A stretch of DNA of 64,000 nucleotides from the NCBI RefSeq assembly GCF_000247695.1, contig NW_004624842.1, forward strand, positions 3,115,683 through 3,179,682. The letters are read 5' to 3'. A model generated the notes under the pieces. It was not told the origin of the DNA. It saw only the letters and a program-made list of their open reading frames with translations, and did no database searches. This stretch comes from Heterocephalus glaber. Its lineage: Eukaryota > Chordata > Mammalia > Rodentia > Bathyergidae. The position numbers were made by a program, and so were the translations under genes. Below are positions 10,451-20,935 of the stretch, piece after piece (positions within the stretch are counted from its first letter, which is position 1; the number at the start of each line of letters is the position of its first letter).

Positions 10451-10534
10451 TTTTTTTTTGGGTACCAGGGATCGAACTCGGGTCCTTGTGCTTGCAAGGC
10501 AGGTGGTGGAACCACTGAGCTAAATCCCTGCTCC
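10451..10534 (-). mobile_element. ID SINE, reverse, GGTT/GGACC class
   Basis: Poly(T) leads into 'ggtaccagggatcgaactc', 'gggtccttgtgcttgc' and 'gagctaaatccctg'. It is flanked by a perfect 16-bp target duplication (tgatctatatactttt at 10435-10450 and 10535-10550). Confidence 0.95.
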
Positions 10535-10550
10535 TGATCTATATACTTTT

Positions 10551-10949
10551 AAAAATTTGAAAATGTGGTGGACTTAAGGCACAGTTCAATCAGGGTTCCA
10601 GCTTTCCAGTTATCCTCCATATACCTGTTACATCCTAAGCCTGGCTGCTCTCATGCATACAGAATGGCTACTCTAGATAAAGCAGCAGTTAGAGGCTTGA
10701 GGGAGGTATGGGAGTCTGCTGCTCCCACCCAAGTCCCAGAAGTCAATCTGATTGGACTGGTTCATCTCACATGTCCACCCAGAAGCCAATCACTGTGCCT
10801 GGGAGATGAAACACACTAATTGGCCTAGCTCAAGTTGTGAGCACTCTGCCTTGATTGCTTACAGCCTGGGCTGTGAGTCCTGTTGGAGAGGGAGGGATGG
10901 AGTCAGCTTCCCCAGAACCACATGGCTTCCCAACAAAAATCAAGGTCTT
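10551..10949. other. Unique sequence
   Basis: No family or exon is recognised. Short open frames only. Confidence 0.4.
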
Positions 10950-11034
10950 GGGCTGGGGATTTAGCTCAGTGGTTTTGCTGCCTGCTGTGCAAGTGCAAGG
11001 ACCCGAGTTTGATCCCTGGTACCAAAAAAAAAAA
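10950..11034 (+). mobile_element. ID SINE, GGTT/GGACC class
   Basis: 'gggctggggatttagctcag', 'tggttttgctgcctgctg', 'caaggacccgagtttgatcc', 'ctggtacc' and poly(A). The flanks 'aaaaatcaagg' on both sides are the target duplication. Confidence 0.93.
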
Positions 11035-11094
11035 ATCAAGGCCTGGTGAGATGGAAATAGGGAGGTTTTGCAAGAGAAATAAAAAACATATCCC

Positions 11095-11560
11095 CTCCCA
11101 AATCCTGGTATGTGCATATTTATAACAGCATTATTCCTAATAACCCCAAACTGAAAACAATCCAAATGCCCACTAACCAGGGTACAGATGAACAAAAAGT
11201 GCTATATCTGTAAAACAGAACATTATTTCATAGCACTAAAAAGGAGTGAAGGACTGATTCATGCAACAATATATATGAACATCAAAATCATTATGCTGAG
11301 TGGAAGAGGCTAGACCAAAACACTACATATTCTTGTGTATTTCCATCTATGTGACCTCTCTAGAAAAGGCAGAACTATAGACATAGAAAGTCAATCGTTG
11401 GTTGCCTAGGACCGAGGGTGGGAGTGGAATTGACTGCAAATGGGTAAAGGAAGCTTCTGGATTACGGTGCTTGTTGCACACTATATAAATTTATTCATTC
11501 ACATCAAAATGCATATTTAAAGTAGGTAAATCACATAGTGTGCAAACTACACTTTGACAG
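11095..11560 (+). mobile_element. L1M 3' fragment
   Basis: 'ataacagcattattcctaat', 'aaatgcccactaaccagg', 'ttatgctgagtggaagagg' and 'gttggttgcctaggac' follow an old L1 3' end. Only non-coding and badly decayed C-terminal ORF2 sequence is left. Confidence 0.8.
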
Positions 11561-11889
11561 AGCTCCTCAGTGAGGGGATGCTGAGCACAGCCACTTGGGT
11601 CCGAGCCAATCATGCAGGGGAGGGCAGGCCTGTGGGCAAACACAGAGGTCACTCTGGACAGACTGAGCTTCTAGGACAGAGGAAGGCAGCACAGGGAAGG
11701 GCCACGGGCAGAGCTGGGAGCTGGGGCTTGTGGGTGTTCAGAGGCACTCAGAAGCCATATGGTTGATGAGTCCCCTGGGTAGAGTGTGGCCTAAGAAGAG
11801 AGGTTGACTGATACAGAACTCTGTCCTTCCCATTCCACTGCTGACCTCCAGTTCCATTTTCCACAAAGAGCAGGCTCTTGAGGCAGCTG
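11561..11889. other. Unique sequence
   Basis: Nothing recognised apart from GC-rich DNA with short chance frames. Confidence 0.35.
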
Positions 11890-12000
11890 ACATAGATGCC
11901 AAACCACTTCTGCTACACTTGCTGGGTGACCTTAGGTGAGCTGCTCAACCTCTCTGAGTTAGCCAGAGGGAAGAGTCAATGAGGGTCTGTACCCCTCCCC
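11890..12000 (+). mobile_element. MIR SINE
   Basis: 'cttgctgggtgaccttaggtg', 'agctgctcaacctctctgag' and 'gggaagagtcaatgag' are the MIR core. Confidence 0.7.
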
Positions 12001-12159
12001 CATAACGGGAAAGGGGAGACCCAGTCAGAAGCACACTGCCATCTGCTATAGGAGGCACTTGGGAATCACCACCTTGTGCTGAAGCTTGCTCTGCTTCTTA
12101 CTGGGACAGAGGGAGGTCACCACCCAGTCTCTCTCCACTTGCTGGCTCTCATGTCATCC

Positions 12160-12300
12160 GCTTCTCTGCACAAAAACATCAGGTGAGCACTACCAGCCCC
12201 ATTTTATGGACTGGGAGAGTGAGGAAGGTGTCTTTATGAAGCACCCACACATCTAGATATCTAGGGAATCTGAACTCTGTGCTGGGTACAGAGGTGCCTC
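12160..12300 (-). mobile_element. MIR SINE, reverse
   Basis: 'cagccccattttatggactg' and 'gggagagtgaggaagg' match the reversed MIR 'ccattttacagatgagg' part, followed by a weaker 'atctgaactctgtgc'. Confidence 0.55.
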
Positions 12301-12734
12301 CAGGGCAGGGAGGACAGATGAAGTGGTAGGAGGCCCTGACATCCCACCCACAGGAGACTGCCCTCACCTCCTGTCTCTGTGGCATCCCCCCCACAGACAC
12401 ACATGGGAAAATGAAGCAGGCCCCAGGGCCTACAGGCTGAAAATGTGACAACTGTGAGACAGAAAGCCCCTGGACAGGAGGGCTGTCCCGTCCTGTGGGG
12501 CTGCTCCTCCAAGGGGCTGGGATGGAAAGGAAAGTGGCCCACATTCTGGGGATGTGCTCTCCTAAAAATTCCTGAGGGAATTTAGTTTCCCAGTAAATAG
12601 CCATTGTTGATGTGGTGATCATATATTTTATCATTCAAACCAGGATCCTGAATGAAACTGAAAAGGAAGTTGGCCTCAGTTTGTCCAGTTGATTAAGAAT
12701 CACTGCAGAACTATCCTGGGCAAATCATGTCATA
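12301..12734. other. Unique sequence
   Basis: No repeat or gene recognised. The 151-codon reverse frame over 12179-12634 crosses the MIR and has no domain. Confidence 0.4.
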
Positions 12735-12935
12735 TGGGCATATTAATTAGATACCTTCTATGTGTCAGGATGAATGCTGGATACTTTATACTCATCACTC
12801 TTTTTGCTTTCTTTTGTTTTTTTTGGTACTGTGGATCGAACTCAGGTCCTTGCGCTTGCGAGGCAGGCGGCGGAACCACTGAGCTAAATCCCCGGCCCTC
12901 ATCATCCTTTTTGTCTTCACAATGACCCATGACAA
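12735..12935 (-). mobile_element. MIR/L2 remnant split by an ID element
   Basis: 'taattagataccttctatgtgtc', 'tactttatactcatcactc' and, beyond the SINE, 'ttcacaatgacccatgac' resemble the reversed 3' part of MIR or L2. Confidence 0.5.
12815..12898 (-). mobile_element. ID SINE, reverse, GGTT/GGACC class
   Basis: 'ggtactgtggatcgaactc', 'aggtccttgcgcttgcg' and 'gagctaaatccccggccc'. Flanks ctcatcactctttttg (12791) and ctcatcatcctttttg (12899) are a diverged 16-bp target duplication. Confidence 0.93.
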
Positions 12936-12939
12936 GGTC

Positions 12940-13125
12940 CTGCAGCCACTCTGCCCTCCTTCCTGTCCCTCTGTCATGCCAAGCTGCCTCAAGGCCTCTG
13001 CACAGACTGTCCCCTTGGCGCTCGGAGACCCTTTCCTATAATGGCTTGCCCCTTACTTCATTCAGGTCTCTGTGTGGCAGACCCTCCTGGCCTGGCTTAG
13101 AGCAGGCTGTAATATGGAGCAGGCA
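12940..13125 (+). mobile_element. L2 LINE fragment
   Basis: 'ctgcctcaaggcctctgcac', 'actgtccccttggcgctcgg', 'cttcattcaggtctctgtgtg' and 'agaccctcctggcctgg' keep the order of the L2 3' region. Confidence 0.7.
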
Positions 13126-13727
13126 CCCTGCCCCCATAATTGGCTACAGTGTACGCGGAGCCAGACCAAAGCCTACATGACTCACAGGAGCATGTCAGAT
13201 GGTGCTGCAGGCTAGTATAGCTTCCACACCAACCACTGCAGCAGAGATCTAAGTCCTGATCTGTGAAGCTGAAGGGCTCCTAAGTGAGATGTGGTGAGGA
13301 CCTTTGGCTCCAGACCACATTCCATTCATAGAGCTACTCCTTCCTTACTTGTTTCAGTAGCTTACCACGACTGATCTTTGGTCAGTTCTCCTCCTTCTGC
13401 AAGAATGCTTTAACCTCCCTTCTACAACCCTTGCCTGTGTCAGGTGATATCACCAGATGCCACACATATCTCTCTACCCTATTCTTACCCATGCCTGTGT
13501 AATCAATAAATACAGACCATCCTGGTTGCTTGGGGTCCTCACCACATGTGTAGCCTCATAGCCACATGTTTGGCATTGCCCATCTCAGTTCCCAATTTCT
13601 GTGTAAGTCTTGTTTCTGTGTCTTTCTTTCACCTTGCATTGTATTGCCTTGCAGAAGATCAAGACTCTTGCCCAGGGACTAGATATCTCTGCTCTAAAAC
13701 AACTCTTCTAAAACAATACCTCTATCC
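13126..13727. other. Unique or strongly diverged sequence
   Basis: Pyrimidine-rich, possibly containing unrecognisable L2 pieces. No exon or regulatory cluster stands out. Confidence 0.35.
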
Positions 13728-13908
13728 CTGATATATTTCCCATCATATGACTTCACTACTTGACATGATTTATTTGCTTAGTATCTTTTCTCTCTTCTAG
13801 AAAGTTAGTGCCATGAGAGCAAGGAATTTGCCTATTTTGTTCATAGCTGGCCCAGCATTCAAAAAGGTAGATATAATTCATATTAAATGTTTAATAAGTA
13901 TTGCTGGA
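13728..13908 (+). mobile_element. L2 3' end
   Basis: 'atttgcttagtatcttttctc', 'tagaaagttagtgccatgag', 'agcaaggaatttgcc' and 'ttaataagtattgctggat' track the L2 terminus. Confidence 0.7.
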
Positions 13909-13924
13909 TAAGAAACAGAGTGTG

Positions 13925-14390
13925 GCAGGATTTGCTAATTGTCCCCCACGATCTCGTCTCTCCTTTTTCTTCACTAACTGAACTACTAAGTTTTAGCTAG
14001 GCATTTAACCATCCTGAATAAAGTCTTTGCCTCTTCTGCAGCTAGGTGTGGGGTATGGTCATGGTCTTTGTAGAAGGATACAAATAGAAGTTATATATGC
14101 AATTTCTAGGAAAGCCAACTTCAGAGGTCATATGTACAACTTCTGTTGACTCAAATGTGGAAGTGATGGCTGGAGCTGGAGCAGTCATCTTGAATCATGA
14201 GGTCAAACTCCATTATATAGAAGACACAGTAATAAGATAACAGGATTCTGGTTCCTGGTGATTTTGGAGCCCCCAGTTGCATCCTCAACTACTTGCCCAG
14301 ACTCATATGTGGGAGAAAAACAAATTTCCATCCTACTAAAGCCACAGTAATTTTGGAGTTTATGGTCACTCAGAGCCATAGTTCCACAGC
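13925..14390 (+). mobile_element. MLT1/MaLR-type LTR remnant
   Basis: 'gtgatggctggagctggagc', 'gtcatcttgaatcatgagg', 'catatgtgggagaaaaac' and 'taaagccacagtaattttgg' follow an old ERVL-MaLR LTR. Its ends are eroded; no internal proviral sequence is seen. Confidence 0.6.
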
Positions 14391-15372
14391 TTTTTAGTGA
14401 AAGTGCCAAGATTCAAACCCTGGCCATCAGGTCTGTGGCAGGAGAAGCTCTGTCTGTCTCATTCTCCACAGCACCCCAGGGCCAGCACAGGGCCAGGCTC
14501 AATATCAGCTAAATAAATGACAAACAGGTGACTACTGAGCCTCCTGGCCTAGGCTGATGCCCTTGCTCAGCAGCCCCCCTGGTCTGGCCCCATCTGCTCC
14601 CTGCACTCCTCTCCTGGCCCTTCTGCATATGTGAGAACCCATCTCTCCTTCCTCTGACACCAGAAGCTTTGCTTCCTGTCTGACAACACGCGTGACCTTG
14701 GTGCAGCCCACAGCGACTGGGGACCAGGCCTCCTGATGCCCCTCTAGTCTGAGATCTTGCCCGGGAGATGCATAAGTCCAGTGTGGCCCCATCTTTCTGC
14801 TAGACAGGGACCTCTAAGGACAGGGACACTGGCAGGCTGCTGGGGACTGGTATGGGCAAGGCTTAGGGACATGTTGTGAACAAGTGACCTGGGGTGCTCT
14901 CTCAAACTTTCCTGCTGTGCTGCCTCAGTTTCCACCACTGCAATCTCTGGTACTGAAGGCCCTGTTACAAGAAACCCCTCTCTCACCTACTATAATGAAC
15001 TCTGACTCCAGCCTGGATTCATTTCATAGGGAACAGACTATAAGGTCAGCATATGAGTGAGTTTTAAGAGCAGAGAGGTATGTGAGAAAGAACTGAGGCT
15101 AGGAAGGGCCAGAATTGGGGTCAAGGAGTAGAAAAAATGGGTCCTAAAATCCTTGAGCTGTGGAAGGAAAACCAAGAAAGGAAATCAAGGGGCTTGTATA
15201 AGATGTAGCACTCGAAACCCTTGACAACCCAGATAAACCACCTCCTCTGAGCAGATCATCTGCTGGTTCATCCCACTCGACATGCCAGGGACAACCTGTT
15301 TTTCCTGCTTGCACTTCTTTGTGTTCTGCTTCCCCATCTGAGATATCACTCTCAGCTGGATAACACCCTCCT
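14391..15372. other. Unique sequence with short ancient-repeat scraps
   Basis: A reversed MIR scrap (gtgccaagattcaaacc) lies near 14403 and an L2-like end (gctaaataaatgac) near 14508. The rest is unassigned. No gene is seen. Confidence 0.4.
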
Positions 15373-15389
15373 CATCCTTCAGTCTTACC

Positions 15390-15473
15390 TTTTTTTTTTT
15401 GGTATGGGGGATCAAACTCAGGACCTTGCGCTTGCGAGGCAGGTAGTGGCACCACTGAGCTAAATCCTAGGCC
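15390..15473 (-). mobile_element. ID SINE, reverse, GGTG/GGTCC class
   Basis: Poly(T), 'ggtatgggggatcaaactc', 'aggaccttgcgcttgcg' and 'gagctaaatcctagg'. Flanks tcatccttcagtct (15372) and tcacccttcaaagtct (15474) form a diverged target duplication. Confidence 0.9.
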
Positions 15474-15783
15474 TCACCCTTCAAAGTCTGATCAGGAGGC
15501 CTTTCTGATAGCTCTTCTTTGGGCCCATCACCTTGCTCAGGCTTCCAGTACTGGCTCTAAAAGGCCTGCACTCCTCCAAAAAAGAACAGGCCCAGCTCAT
15601 CAGTACCATCAGCCCCAGGGCTGCAGGGCACTTCTGCACCAAACCTCTTCAGACAGCCATGCCAGCCTCCAGACACTGACGAGCATAGGGTGCCCATTAC
15701 CCAGTAGACCTTGGACTGTGTTCCTAGACTTTTGGATTCTGGTGGTCTAGGTAGAACCAGGAATCTGCCTGTCAAGAGATTCC

Positions 15784-15898
15784 TGCTGGGTGTGGTGGCA
15801 CACACCTGTAATCCCAGCACTCAGGAGGGAGGCTGAAGCAGGAAGATCACTGTGAGTTCAAGGCCAGCCTGGACTATGCAGTGAGACCCTGTCTCAAA

Positions 15899-15900
<2 letters not shown>
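15784..15900 (+). mobile_element. B1 SINE, without 29-bp duplication
   Basis: 'tgctgggtgtggtggcacac', 'cctgtaatcccagcactc', 'gagttcaaggccagcctgg' and 'gagaccctgtctcaaaag'. Low divergence. Its tail became a (GA)n tract. Confidence 0.95.

Positions 15901-15902
<2 letters not shown>

Positions 15903-15935
<33 letters not shown>
15903..15935 (+). repeat. (GA)n microsatellite
   Basis: About 16 uninterrupted GA units directly after the B1 tail. Confidence 0.97.
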
Positions 15936-15937
<2 letters not shown>

Positions 15938-16079
15938 CATTACAGTGCATGCTGACTGTCAAGGTCCTCTGACCAGGCAGGTGAGGAGCACATGTCCATT
16001 GGAATGAACAAAACCTTATAGGGTCAGGAGGTGCTGCCCCTGATGTTCTAAAGAAAAACTCCCATGCAGGGCTGGTGGA

Positions 16080-16365
16080 TGGACTCTGCTTATTCACTCA
16101 GCACATATTTACTGTGCAGCCACTACCAAGTGATATCAATAAGAGCTGGCACTGGCTACTCACTGGGACAGCACTCTGGGCTTGCACCATTTGAGTTGGG
16201 CTTCAAAACAATCTCTGATGCAGGTGCCTGCTCCATTTCACAGGTGAAGAACCTTATGCTTGGAGAGAGGCAACCTGCTAAGTTCTCATGGTTGGTAAGT
16301 GGCAGAGCTTGTATTTGAACCCAGGCCAACTTGGTTCACATACTATCCACTGCAATATATTCCAG
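16080..16365 (-). mobile_element. MIR SINE, reverse, nearly full length
   Basis: 'ttcactcagcacatatttact', 'ccatttcacaggtgaagaac', 'tggttggtaagtggcagagc', 'tgtatttgaacccaggcc' and 'cacatactatccactgc' are the reversed MIR from 3' end to tRNA-like part. Confidence 0.8.
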
Positions 16366-17139
16366 ACTGTGGGACATGGCCATGAACAGATGGACCTAAC
16401 CCTGCCTTATCTGTCATCAAGGGAAGAGATACCAAGTACAAAACAACACATACTGTCAAATTATGGTACACAGAAGAGAGAAAAGGAAGCAATTGCTCCA
16501 GAAGCCAGTTGCAGGAGCAGCTATTGCAGGTCTCATTGAAGATGGTCACTTTGCCTTGTTTTCTCATCTATGTAACAGAGAAGTAGAGCCAGCTGACACT
16601 TGGGAACCTTCCAGCTGGGACATCCCAGGAATCTAGCCTTCTTTTCTCTGGGCCATGGTTTCTTTATTTGTGGAATGGGTTTCAGGAAGAGCAAAGCCCA
16701 TAGTGACTCCAGATCCTATCAAATCCAGTTCCTGGAACTAGATCTTTGGAGTGCATCCTCTACCTATTTCCATGGTGATGTCAAGACCTAGGAGGTGAGG
16801 GGGTTGCTGGGGTCTGGGGGCTCAGGGCAGGTGGAGCCTTGGCTTTGTAGGGTCATCCAGAGCCCTGTTGCCTCCATGTGGCAGTGAAAATGAAGGGGAA
16901 GGTCCCACTCCACTGGAAAGGACCTGACATCCAGGGCCTTCCCTCCTCTCAGCCCATGTCAGCGCAGGATCAGGTGCTGTCCCCGGTGCTGAAAAGTCAA
17001 CCAGGCTCCCTGGACCAGGCCACCCTTGGCAAACAAACTTCCAAAAGCAGGCTCTGCACCTCACCCAACCTGGAAGCTGTGAATAAGGAAGGAGGATTAG
17101 TACTTAGGGGCAGGTGAGGACCCATGGCGAGCAGGGCTT
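16366..17139. other. Unique sequence
   Basis: No family or coding exon recognised, apart from possible L2 scraps near 16380-16500. Confidence 0.35.
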
Positions 17140-17290
17140 CACACTTCTAGATATGTGCTCTCAGGCCAACTCTTCTGTTTGAGTCTCAGTTCCCTCAAAA
17201 TGAGGACAGTGACCATACTGACCTTATGGGTCTCTAGTGAAGGATGAGCACAGATGCGGTGCATGGCCGTGAATGCCAGCTATTATTGTG
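17140..17290 (+). mobile_element. MIR SINE
   Basis: 'gtttgagtctcagttccctc', 'aaaatgaggacagtgacc' and 'tctctagtgaaggatgagc' are the MIR 3' half. Confidence 0.6.
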
Positions 17291-17414
17291 AGACTGCCGA
17301 CCTGTTATTTTGGGAGGCTGACTTTGTGTACGTGCTGTCCTACCTGGCCTTCCAAGAGTTTCACCTGCTTCTACACCCAATGGTCTAGTGAAAAAAATAT
17401 TAAAATGGGGATAA

Positions 17415-17551
17415 GGCTGGGCATGGTGGTGCATACCTGTAATTCCAGCTCCAGGGAGGCTTAGGCAGGAGGGTTGCTGCCAGTTCAAGGCCAGTCTGGG
17501 CTACACAGTGAGTTCAAGGCTGGCCTGAACTACTAGCAAGACCCTGTCTAA
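17415..17551 (+). mobile_element. B1 SINE with 29-bp internal tandem duplication
   Basis: B1 start 'ggctgggcatggtggtgcat'. Two adjacent 29-bp units, both beginning gttcaaggc, occupy 17483-17511 and 17512-17540. This internal duplication is a known feature of many rodent B1s. A run of nine to ten Cs follows. Confidence 0.9.
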
Positions 17552-17619
17552 ACCCCCCCCCAAGATAAATAAGTAAATTTAATTTAAAATTTTAAAAATT
17601 AGGACAAGGATACAAACAA

Positions 17620-17830
17620 ATATTCCAAAGCTCAAAGAGATGAAGTTAGTTGCCCATGATCACACAGCTAGTGAAGTGGGGGAGCAGAGATTCAGACTAG
17701 TTAACCTTTGAAATCGTGACATCTATCCCACCCTATTTCCTCTGTCCAGATGGGGGAACTAAGGCTCAGAGAGGGCCCAACTTACTTGAGGCACCTGGCA
17801 GGCCTCCCAGTGCAGACCTCTTCCCGCTGC
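17620..17830 (-). mobile_element. Two MIR fragments, reverse
   Basis: First: 'tgcccatgatcacacagctag' and 'cagagattcagactag' to about 17715. Second, from about 17740: 'agatgggggaactaaggctc' and 'agagagggccc'. They may be one element with a disruption or two neighbours. Confidence 0.65.
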
Positions 17831-18305
17831 TAAACCAGGTTCACTGGGCAGTGACCAGGACTCCGCCACCCATAGCTAGAACTATGGGGAGGTGGCTCTG
17901 TCCATGGTGAGCCCTCTGTCCTGCAGAGACATGAAGTGGCCCAGAGTCAATGTGTGCCAGCTGCAGCTGTGGGCTGATACCCATGCAGGGCCTTTCAGTG
18001 TCCTTGCCAGCAGGCATCTGAGTACTAGGGAGAGGGTAGTGCCAGGGCAGCGCTGTTGGGGCCCCTCCAGCTCTGGCCTGGTTTCCCAGAAAGGAGAAGG
18101 CTTAGGCATCCACTCATATTGCTCCTGTCCCCAATTTCCTGCTGAGTGGAGCATGCACTCAAATGCATGCACACACAAATAGAGTTCAAATCCACCCAGC
18201 AGGGAGGGAGGACTCCTGGCAGTCTTAAAAATCCAATTCTTTCCCTTGAGGAGGTGCAATCTTGACCTCTAATAGGAATGGGGGCTACTGAGGTATTAAA
18301 AAGTG
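17831..18305. other. Unique sequence
   Basis: No repeat or exon recognised. Overlapping frames at 17882-18259 (-) and 17892-18182 (+) have no known motif. Confidence 0.4.
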
Positions 18306-18376
18306 TTGTAGCCAGGCATTGTGGTACACACCTGTAATCCCAGCTATTCAGGAGGCTGAGGCAGGAGGATCACAAG
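18306..18376 (+). mobile_element. B1 SINE, 3'-truncated
   Basis: 'agccaggcattgtggtacac', 'cctgtaatcccagctattc' and 'ggaggctgaggcaggagg', then sequence jumps to the (CA)n tract; the second half of B1 is missing. Confidence 0.85.
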
Positions 18377-18395
18377 CATGCACACCCACACGTGG

Positions 18396-18422
18396 GCACA
18401 CACACACACACACACACACACA
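18396..18422 (+). repeat. (CA)n microsatellite
   Basis: About 13 uninterrupted CA units, with a few imperfect ones before. Confidence 0.97.
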
Positions 18423-18439
18423 GAGTGGTAGAAGCTCCT

Positions 18440-18560
18440 AGATCCTTCCAAGCTGGGCGACCTTGAGCAAGTCTTAAAGTTGGCCTCTGTGGGGTCACCT
18501 CTACAAAACAGGGCTCCTGGGCCCTGGTGTAAGGTACTAAGGGACCATGGTTTTGAGACA
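18440..18560 (+). mobile_element. MIR SINE fragment
   Basis: 'gctgggcgaccttgagcaag', 'ggcctctgtggggtcacctc' and 'tacaaaacagggc' fit the MIR core with divergence. Confidence 0.55.
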
Positions 18561-18844
18561 TCAGAACTGGTCCCTGCCCAGAGGAGGATGAGCAGTTTAC
18601 ATGAGAATTCTAGGGATAAATCCCAGCTCCCAGAGTTGGGTTGCTCCTTGGCCAACCTGAGTCCAAGGCGTAGCTGTCACTCGTCATGATGTTTGCAACA
18701 GCTGTCTTCCCAGACTCCATTTCCCTGAGTGTCTCTCCAATTCACTTTCAAGCAGAAGCCAGAGGGGACCCTGCATGAGGTAAAGTGAGCTGCTGGCACC
18801 ACTGGAGGTTTTCCAGTGCGCAAGGCCCAAATATCTGGCCAAGG

Positions 18845-19080
18845 CCCAGGAGATGCCTCAGGGTCTGGCCGGTCTCTGCTCCCTTCCCCTCACTCGGCCC
18901 CCACAGCCCTCTGCCCGCTGTATTCCTCCCTGCTCGTGTGGCCCCAGTCGCACCTCTGAGCTCACGTCCTCGCTGGCCCCACCCCTGGTGGTCTCTCCCC
19001 CAGTACCCACATGACCAGCTCCTTGGGGTCCCTCAGCGATTCACACAGATGCCCCTGTCTCCGAGAGGCCTGCTGTGCTG
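18845..19080 (+). mobile_element. L2 LINE fragment
   Basis: The order 'ggtctggccggtctctgctc', 'ctgcccgctgtattcctcc', 'ccagtcgcacctctg' and 'gagaggcctgctgtg' tracks the L2 3' ORF2. The 158-codon frame at 18785-19261 lies on this and is spurious. Confidence 0.45.
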
Positions 19081-19754
19081 CCTGGAGTCTCAGGCACCAC
19101 CCCAACACCAGATACTAGCTCCAGCTTTTGGTCCCTTCCACCATCAGAGAAAGAGGCTTCTCACCCAGCAAAGGACGGGATGTGTGTGCCAGGCTGCTGC
19201 TGCAACTCTCAGGCCACAGGTGAGGGGAACAAGTCCCGACATTGAGGAACCCCTCTACTGAGTGGTCCTGGGGACGTCACCTGTTCTCTGTGGGCCTTAG
19301 TTTCCCTACCAGGACCATAGAGCACAGGGGCCATTCTCTGGGACCCTCCTGTTCAGTTAGTCAAGGCTGCCTTCATCCAAGCTCCGCCCTGTATTGACCC
19401 ATTTTTTGGAGGCTTCTATGAGTGCAGACATTGCTCCCTGTAAGCCCCAGTCCCATAAATCACTGCTGATGCCACCGAGTGGGGAGAATGCTGGCGTTCA
19501 GACATTGCGTGGTCATTAACCAACATCAGTGGTACCAAGGATGCAGCAAGGCCTTTGGTGGAAGCTGGCACTGGCCTTCAAGGCAGGGCAACCTGCTGAG
19601 GTCAGGCCTCCAGCTCCCAACAATGACCGTTCCCCAACAGGTCCCTACTCAGACCTACTCGCCTGACTGCCCTGTACCCACTGCCATTGTCAACATTCTC
19701 ATTACTCCACATGGGAAGCAGCCTTTGGCTTCCCACAGTGGAAATAAGAGAGCC
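19081..19754. other. Unique sequence
   Basis: Apart from a possible MIR scrap at 19250-19330 (gttctctgtgggccttag), nothing is recognised. Confidence 0.35.
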
Positions 19755-19885
19755 CTCCAGTACTCCATTTTGCCAAAGAGGAGTCTGAGACACACAGAGG
19801 AGGAGTTACCTGCCCAAGGCCACACAGCAAGTGTGTGGGGCCCTGGCTCTGAGGCATCTGATCTTTGTGCCCTCACTGGGGGAAC
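19755..19885 (-). mobile_element. MIR SINE, reverse
   Basis: 'ccattttgccaaagaggag', 'tctgagacacacagagg' and 'gcccaaggccacacagcaag' are the reversed MIR core. Confidence 0.8.
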
Positions 19886-20479
19886 ACTAACCCAGGGAGG
19901 GGGTATGGGGTGGGGGAACTAAACTACTACCCAGCTTTGTCTAAGCCCACAAAGACCCCTCCTGGCTGCTGTGCCTGTGTTCATAGCCTGCTCCCTGGAC
20001 CTCAGGGGTTTATACAAGCTGCCAGGGGCTCCTGGGAAATTAAATCTCTTGCCCTGATGCCCTGATCTGATAGCTGGCCTCTGTTCCCTCTTCAACCTGC
20101 TCAAAGAAATGAGGAGAAAATCGAACGAGGTGTCCCCGGGGATCTGAGCCTGTCCTGCCAGCCTGTAAGAGAACAGAAGGCTATTGCGATGTCCACTGGA
20201 CACTGAGGCCAACGTGGCAGTAGCATCAAGAACATAAGAAGGCAGAAGCTGGGAGGACAGTCCTGGCTCTTCCTCCAGAGTTGGGGGCCATTCTGGGAGA
20301 AGCCTGTCCTCTCATCTGTTCATACACCCAATATTCACCAAACACCTACTACATGTATGGAAGCAGGGTGACTGAGGCAATGGCAATCTAGTGGCTGACC
20401 TAAATGCAGGCTCTGGGGAACATGGCCCAAGACCAGACCCCACGCCTTCCCTGCAGGAGCTGGTGACCTTCATCGAGTC
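19886..20479. other. Unique sequence
   Basis: No family, exon or regulatory cluster recognised. Confidence 0.35.
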
Positions 20480-20645
20480 ATGGAGCCTCAGCTGCACCTT
20501 GTTTCCTGCTCTCTAAAATGGGAATGATGAAAATCGTGCCTCTCTCAGAGGGATGGTGGAATCATACGTCTATGAAGGTGGCTGCAGGGGGCCCAGCACA
20601 TAGTGTGTCCTCAACAGTGCCAAGCACCATTGTTGTTGCTGGTAT
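20480..20645 (+). mobile_element. MIR SINE 3' part
   Basis: 'tttcctgctctctaaaatgg', 'gaatgatgaaaatcgtgcc', 'cagcacatagtgtgtcctc' follow the MIR 3' half. Confidence 0.7.
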
Positions 20646-20689
20646 ATGCCAGGCACCTGGTTAGTGGGCAGGGTTAGAGCAACTGGCAA

Positions 20690-20935
20690 GGCAGATTGAA
20701 CCTTGAGCTACTGGAAAAGGGTGGGGGAGACAATGGTAGCAAAACAATTATGTTGTGAAAGGGTCCCAGGGGTCTGGGACAGAGAAAACCGCGGGCTGAG
20801 ACTGGGGTCCCAGAGGTGCCCTCTGAAAAGAAAAAAACACTCTTGATGGATAAGAAGAACTGATAACTTGTTCTGGGCAGAAGGCACAACCAGGAAAAGG
20901 CCCTGGGGCAGGGAGCAGCACAGTAAGGGCCTGAG
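20690..20935 (-). mobile_element. L2 LINE fragment, reverse
   Basis: 'gggcagaaggcacaaccag' and 'gaaaaggccctggggcaggg' are the reversed L2 'ccctgcctcagggcctttgc' motif. The upstream part is diverged. Confidence 0.6.

Noticed and set aside
18785..19261. 158-codon frame rich in Pro/Leu/His
   Set aside because: Follows L2 3' sequence.
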